Below are positions 60,656-64,000 of a DNA stretch of 64,000 bases, piece by piece. The notes beneath the pieces were generated by a model, which was not told the DNA's origin, searched no databases, and was given only the letters and a program-made list of their open reading frames with translations. The position numbers and the translations under genes were made by a program. Every line of letters starts with the position of its first letter. Positions within the stretch are counted from its first letter, which is position 1. The stretch is taken from positions 174,943-238,942 of the forward strand of contig SWDM01000024.1 of assembly GCA_005116835.1 (NCBI GenBank). Reading direction: 5' to 3'. This DNA comes from Nitrospira sp. Lineage in GTDB: Bacteria; Nitrospirota; Nitrospiria; Nitrospirales; Nitrospiraceae.

Positions 60656-60689
60656 GAATCTCCGGCCTTCAGGCCGGAGAGGATGTCAA
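60480..60689 (+). ncRNA. Candidate reRNA/omega-RNA of the TnpB element
   Basis: In TnpB elements the guide RNA scaffold covers the 3' end of tnpB and the right end, with the guide immediately after the element end. Here it would end at GGATGTCAA (60689), and the guide would begin at 60690 with AAGCGCCTCTAGCC. The start coordinate is an estimate. Folding was not calculated. Confidence 0.4.
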
Positions 60690-60803
60690 AAGCGCCTCTA
60701 GCCAGTGAATGGAGAGATTTCCGCACATCTGAAAACTATTGTTAAGTCACAGACCAGGTGAGAAACGTTTCAGTAGCCTCGAACCACCGTAAGGAACACC
60801 ACC

Positions 60804-61001
60804 ATGAAGAAACTCTTCATATTCGGACTACTCATCTGCGCCTTCTTAGGAGGCGTGACCCTCGGCTGCGATCTCAAACCGTGGACTGACCAGCTGCTGA
60901 GGATTGGCACCACCATTTACGCCGTCAGGGAGACCTGGGACAAACGAACCACGCCCCTAGCCGAAGACATCTTTCTCGCCTCACAGCGTCACCCTCTGTG
61001 A
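60804..61001 (+). CDS. Small lipoprotein, 65 aa
   Basis: Signal LFIFGLLICAFLGGVTLGC has lipobox TLGC, then a short polar mature part (LKPWTDQLLRIGTTIYAVRE). RBS GTAAGGAAC. It is downstream of the TnpB element and convergent with the coupling ATPase gene. Small lipoproteins of this kind in conjugative elements are often entry-exclusion proteins, but the sequence does not prove this. Confidence 0.6.
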   Translation: MKKLFIFGLLICAFLGGVTLGCDLKPWTDQLLRIGTTIYAVRETWDKRTTPLAEDIFLASQRHPL

Positions 61002-61105
61002 GGCGAGACCGGTCAATTCTGGCGTGAGACCTCCCTCCTCCCCTAGAAATTGGCCACATCCGCATCTCTGTGTCACCGAGAACATCTGAGCCACACTCAC
61101 CCTCA

Positions 61106-62482
61106 TCACCTCGCTGTATTCGCCCCAGGAAACCGCACCGTGCAATACGACACGCTCGACTCCAACGTCTTTCCCTTAAACCAATGCCCCTGCGAGCGCA
61201 TATAAAACCACCGTTGCGGCAAATCCATCACCCGATGTCGTAACACCAGCCGCTCGTCCACGTAGCGAATGGTGACCGACCCCGCCGCAGACACCACCGC
61301 ATCCTCTCGTTGCACTAACGGCGAACTATCCTCCACATATTGGCACGTATCAGGATGGTTCACCTTCATGTAGATCCACGTATTCAAATTATCAATAATG
61401 GACCGCGTCACTTCCGGCCCCACCGCTTCCTCCATCTGTGCATTGGACTGCGTATAAAAATTAATCCACACATTTGCGGCACTACACTTATTAAAGAGCT
61501 CCTGCACGCCTCGATACAACACGTTATGACCTTCATCGATATGAAGACACAACGGAGGAACTAACCGAAGCCCTGAAGCACATAAGCGCCCCACCAACGT
61601 CTGAATCATCGAGACAAACACCCGCGCCACGATCTTCCCCGTATCACCCGTTAACAACACCGCAACATGCACCACGAGGATCACCGACTGCCCCTCCTGC
61701 AGTCGGCGAATAAATTCATTGTGCCGCGCCTTCCCAAACACCTGCCCCACATTGCCAAACGTCAACGCGGACAGCATCGTCCGTAACGATGATGACACCT
61801 TCGCAAAATGGTCGGCAATCCCCGGTCCATGACAGATCTTCTCAATCGATTCGCAAATTTCTTCCGTGCCAGGGATCGCCCGCAACGCCTCTTTAAAATG
61901 TTCGAGGTCCGCATACCCGAGCCGATGCTTCACGTCGGCAAAATTGATATTCACCCCGCCGCCCTGACTGCGAATCAGCCGAATCAATCCGGCCACAATC
62001 ACCTGCGTCACTTCCCGTGCAATATTCTTGAAAAAGACCTCTTTGCTCTCGATCCCCGCGATGACATGATGGATGAGTTCATCCTCCATATAATAATCGG
62101 CCAACGGATCGAGCGCCACCGAGAGATCGGGAAACACCGGTGACAACAACATCACATCCCCCAACCGGCCGCATTCTGCCGCCACCTGCACAATCTTTGA
62201 AAACAGCTCAAGGTCGCCCTTTGGATCCACCACCACGACAGACATCCCCTTCCGGATATCTTGTTCCACAAAACTTTCAACGAGACGGGTTTTCCCGATG
62301 CGGGTCGTGCCCATGCACCCCAAATGCCCCCCCCGTTCACTATCGGGCATGGCAATAATGCCTTCTGTCAACGTGGGATCTTGCATATTGGCGCCAAACC
62401 CAATAGCCGTCGACCCCGGATACATCGGTGTCATCTGCCTAGCCACATCAATCTCGCGTAACCGAGTCAGTGCATCATCCAT
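61106..62482 (-). CDS. TraD/VirD4-type coupling ATPase without membrane domain
   Basis: 458 residues. Walker A MGTTRIGKTRL (lysine 64) and Walker B LCLHIDEGHNVL; also VVVDPKGDLELF, VSSSLRTMLSALTF, and QSNAQMEEAVGPE, all typical of TraG/TraD coupling ATPases (type IV DNA pumps). F TraD and SXT TraD begin with two transmembrane helices; here the ATPase core begins about residue 45 with no hydrophobic segment before it. So it is a soluble form and would need a separate membrane anchor. It is far from the tra operon and divergent from the ribonucleotide reductase gene. Confidence 0.85.
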   Translation of the reverse strand: MDDALTRLREIDVARQMTPMYPGSTAIGFGANMQDPTLTEGIIAMPDSERGGHLGCMGTTRIGKTRLVESFVEQDIRKGMSVVVVDPKGDLELFSKIVQVAAECGRLGDVMLLSPVFPDLSVALDPLADYYMEDELIHHVIAGIESKEVFFKNIAREVTQVIVAGLIRLIRSQGGGVNINFADVKHRLGYADLEHFKEALRAIPGTEEICESIEKICHGPGIADHFAKVSSSLRTMLSALTFGNVGQVFGKARHNEFIRRLQEGQSVILVVHVAVLLTGDTGKIVARVFVSMIQTLVGRLCASGLRLVPPLCLHIDEGHNVLYRGVQELFNKCSAANVWINFYTQSNAQMEEAVGPEVTRSIIDNLNTWIYMKVNHPDTCQYVEDSSPLVQREDAVVSAAGSVTIRYVDERLVLRHRVMDLPQRWFYMRSQGHWFKGKTLESSVSYCTVRFPGANTAR

Positions 62483-62627
62483 ACAATCCTCCCTTAGACC
62501 TCCACCTCAACCGTCTTCCCACAGTACATACAACACCGCATAACCTCGAACCATTCGACGAGACCCTGATCACCACCAATCCCGTATCTACCTATTAGAC
62601 ATGTGATCTCAACACCCAGGAACCGCC

Positions 62628-64000
62628 ATGCAGATTGAACGACGCTTCACGAAACACCTGACAACCCCCTATGACGATCAAACCTACGTCCCACGGATCA
62701 GCTTCCTCCAGACCGCACCAGGGACACCTAAAGAACACGTCACCATCACCGCGCCCGACAACTGGTCCCAACTCGCCGTCGACATTTTGGCCCAGAAATA
62801 TATGCGTCGAACCGGCGTGAAATACGACAACGGCGACATCACGGGCGAGACCGATGCCCGGCAAGTATTTGAACGCCTGGTGCACTGCTGGACCTACTGG
62901 GGCCTGCGCGGCAACTATTTCACCCAAGAAGACGCCACCATCTTCAGGGATGAAATGCTCTACATGCTGTCCCACCAAATCGCGGCCCCCAACTCCCCTC
63001 AATGGTTTAATACCGGACTGCACCATACCTACGGGATCAAAGGGCCAGCCCAAGGTCTCTGGCGCCATGATCTCGAGACCGGTGAAACCACGGAACTGAC
63101 AAATACCTACGAGCACCCACAGTCAAGCGCGTGTTTCATTCAGTCCATCCACGATAATCTCGTCAACGACGGTGGGATTATGGATCTGTGGAGACGGGAA
63201 GCCAGACTCTTCAAGGGAGGATCAGGATCCGGGACCAATTTCTCTGCCCTTCGTGGCACACAGGAACCGTTATCAGGAGGCGGGAAGTCGTCCGGACTCA
63301 TGTCATTCTTGAAAATCGGCGACACGGCGGGAGGCGCGATTAAGTCCGGCGGCACCACGAGGCGGGCGGCCAAAATGCAGATCCTCAATATCGATCACCC
63401 CGATATCGAAGCCTTCGTCAATCTGAAAGCCAAAGAAGAACAAAAAGTGGCAGCCCTCGTGGTCGGCTCCCACCTCTGCTCCACCAAACTCAATGCCATC
63501 CTGCACGCTTGCCAACAGACCGTACAGGGCACCCACACCCTGAACACCTCGCCAGCCACCAACCCGGCGTTGAAACAGACCCTCCGAGAGGCCCGACAGG
63601 TCCGAGTCCCTGAAGCCTTCATCCAACGTGCCCTCACCAGCGCACGACGAGGCCACCAGGTCTTTGCGTTTTCGACCTATGATTTGGGATGGGAAGGGGA
63701 AGCGTACCAAACAGTAACGGGCCAAAACGCCAACAACAGCATTCGGGTCACCAAAGCTTTTCTCGACGCCCTGGCGGCCGATGCGGACTGGCCCCTCCTC
63801 GCCCGCACCACCGGGCAGCCGATGAAAACCGTGAACGCCAGAGACCTCTGGACTCAGATCTGCGCCGCCGCCTGGCAATGCGGCGATCCGGGCATTCAAT
63901 ACGACGATATCATCAACGACTGGCACACCACCCCGGCACAAGGCCCCATTCACGCCAGCAATCCCTGTAGTGAATACTTGAGCAACGACGACTCCGCCTG
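62628..64000 (+). CDS. nrdJ: Class II (B12-dependent) ribonucleotide reductase, 3' end outside the window
   Basis: 457 codons are visible from ATG 62628 (RBS CAGGAA). The sequence has the NrdJ landmarks: FxxMLxxQxxxPNSPQWFNTG, the first active-site Cys in PQSSACFIQSI, RLFKGGSGSGTNFSALRG, SGLMSFLKIGDTAGGAIKSG, and NPCSEYL near the window end, with the radical Cys and Glu. Class II enzymes use adenosylcobalamin and work with or without oxygen. The C-terminal third, including the thioredoxin-reducible Cys pair, lies beyond the window. It could supply dNTPs for second-strand synthesis of transferred DNA. Confidence 0.92.
   Translation, partial: MQIERRFTKHLTTPYDDQTYVPRISFLQTAPGTPKEHVTITAPDNWSQLAVDILAQKYMRRTGVKYDNGDITGETDARQVFERLVHCWTYWGLRGNYFTQEDATIFRDEMLYMLSHQIAAPNSPQWFNTGLHHTYGIKGPAQGLWRHDLETGETTELTNTYEHPQSSACFIQSIHDNLVNDGGIMDLWRREARLFKGGSGSGTNFSALRGTQEPLSGGGKSSGLMSFLKIGDTAGGAIKSGGTTRRAAKMQILNIDHPDIEAFVNLKAKEEQKVAALVVGSHLCSTKLNAILHACQQTVQGTHTLNTSPATNPALKQTLREARQVRVPEAFIQRALTSARRGHQVFAFSTYDLGWEGEAYQTVTGQNANNSIRVTKAFLDALAADADWPLLARTTGQPMKTVNARDLWTQICAAAWQCGDPGIQYDDIINDWHTTPAQGPIHASNPCSEYLSNDDSA

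Larger units (their letters stand above)
59358..60689 (+). mobile_element. TnpB-only IS605-group (IS1341-type) element
   Basis: The intact tnpB (59459-60655) is flanked on the left by a palindrome GTGACCGGTCAC (59358-59369) and a hairpin CCCCGTCG-TTTA-CGGCGGGG (59392-59411), and on the right by hairpin TCCGGCCT-TC-AGGCCGGA (60661-60678) and GGATGTCAA (60681-60689). There is no tnpA. The exact left cleavage point is not fixed. A degenerate copy with the same right end is at 46031-46340. Confidence 0.75.

Noticed and set aside
1..64000. CRISPR array, rRNA operon or tRNA genes
   Set aside because: No regularly spaced repeats, no conserved rRNA blocks and no full tRNA cloverleaf were found on either strand.

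Overview
The window is one continuous stretch of a conjugative element (large plasmid or integrative conjugative element) from a Gram-negative bacterium. Evidence for this is a nearly complete F-type type IV secretion and pilus operon (TraA-L-E-K-B-V-C-W/TrbC-U-F-H-G, plus TraN) with periplasmic disulfide chemistry, outer-membrane lipoproteins and secretin-associated parts, a TraD/VirD4-type coupling ATPase, plasmid-style actin-like partitioning, single-stranded DNA-binding protein and many toxin-antitoxin modules. Base composition is moderately G+C-rich and largely even; the stretch around 27.0-27.9 kb is clearly richer in A+T. I cannot name the host from the sequence; an environmental lineage such as Nitrospirota would fit but is only a guess. 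No rRNA, tRNA, CRISPR array or integrase was seen.

Layout. 0-3.7 kb: tail of an RNase H gene, then three toxin-antitoxin loci or remnants and a chimeric debris ORF. 3.8-11.6 kb: accessory plus-strand genes (a Upf1-like SF1 helicase, two paralogous DUF488-like proteins, a CopG-like protein, a SLOG protein, SSB, two paralogous secreted proteins). 11.7-13.8 kb: a minus-strand operon with a membrane-anchored exonuclease VII-like protein and a decayed ydjM-like gene. 14.2-15.7 kb: a ParM/ParR-type partition locus with candidate centromere repeats. 16.3-25.0 kb: minus-strand genes that finish the transfer region: membrane proteins, an HD-domain protein that could be the relaxase, a NusG/RfaH-like protein, a lytic transglycosylase, TraN, lipoproteins and a NusA-like S1-KH-KH protein. 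25.1-27.2 kb: an island of toxin-antitoxin genes and insertion-sequence scraps that separates this block from the core tra operon. 27.3-44.8 kb: core tra operon, all on the minus strand. 45.0-48.8 kb: debris (frameshifted fic, tnpB remnant, decayed RecD2-like helicase) with an outer-membrane protein. 48.8-59.3 kb: plus-strand DNA-metabolism and regulation genes (Cas4/AddB-like nuclease and a phage-type partner, two divergent HTH regulators sharing an operator box, a sigma-region-2-like protein, a ParB-like protein, a MarR-like protein, a UvrD helicase operon ending in a site-2 protease). 59.3-60.7 kb: an intact TnpB-only IS605-group element. 61.1-64.0 kb: coupling ATPase (minus) and a class II ribonucleotide reductase cut by the window end (plus).

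How the parts fit: the tra operon builds the pilus and channel; the coupling ATPase and an unidentified relaxase (the HD protein is the best candidate) would feed DNA into it; SSB, helicases, the nuclease and the B12-dependent ribonucleotide reductase would support DNA processing and synthesis in the recipient. The most interesting signal is that the transfer region carries its own NusA-like and NusG-like proteins, which together look like an element-encoded processive antitermination system for a very long operon.
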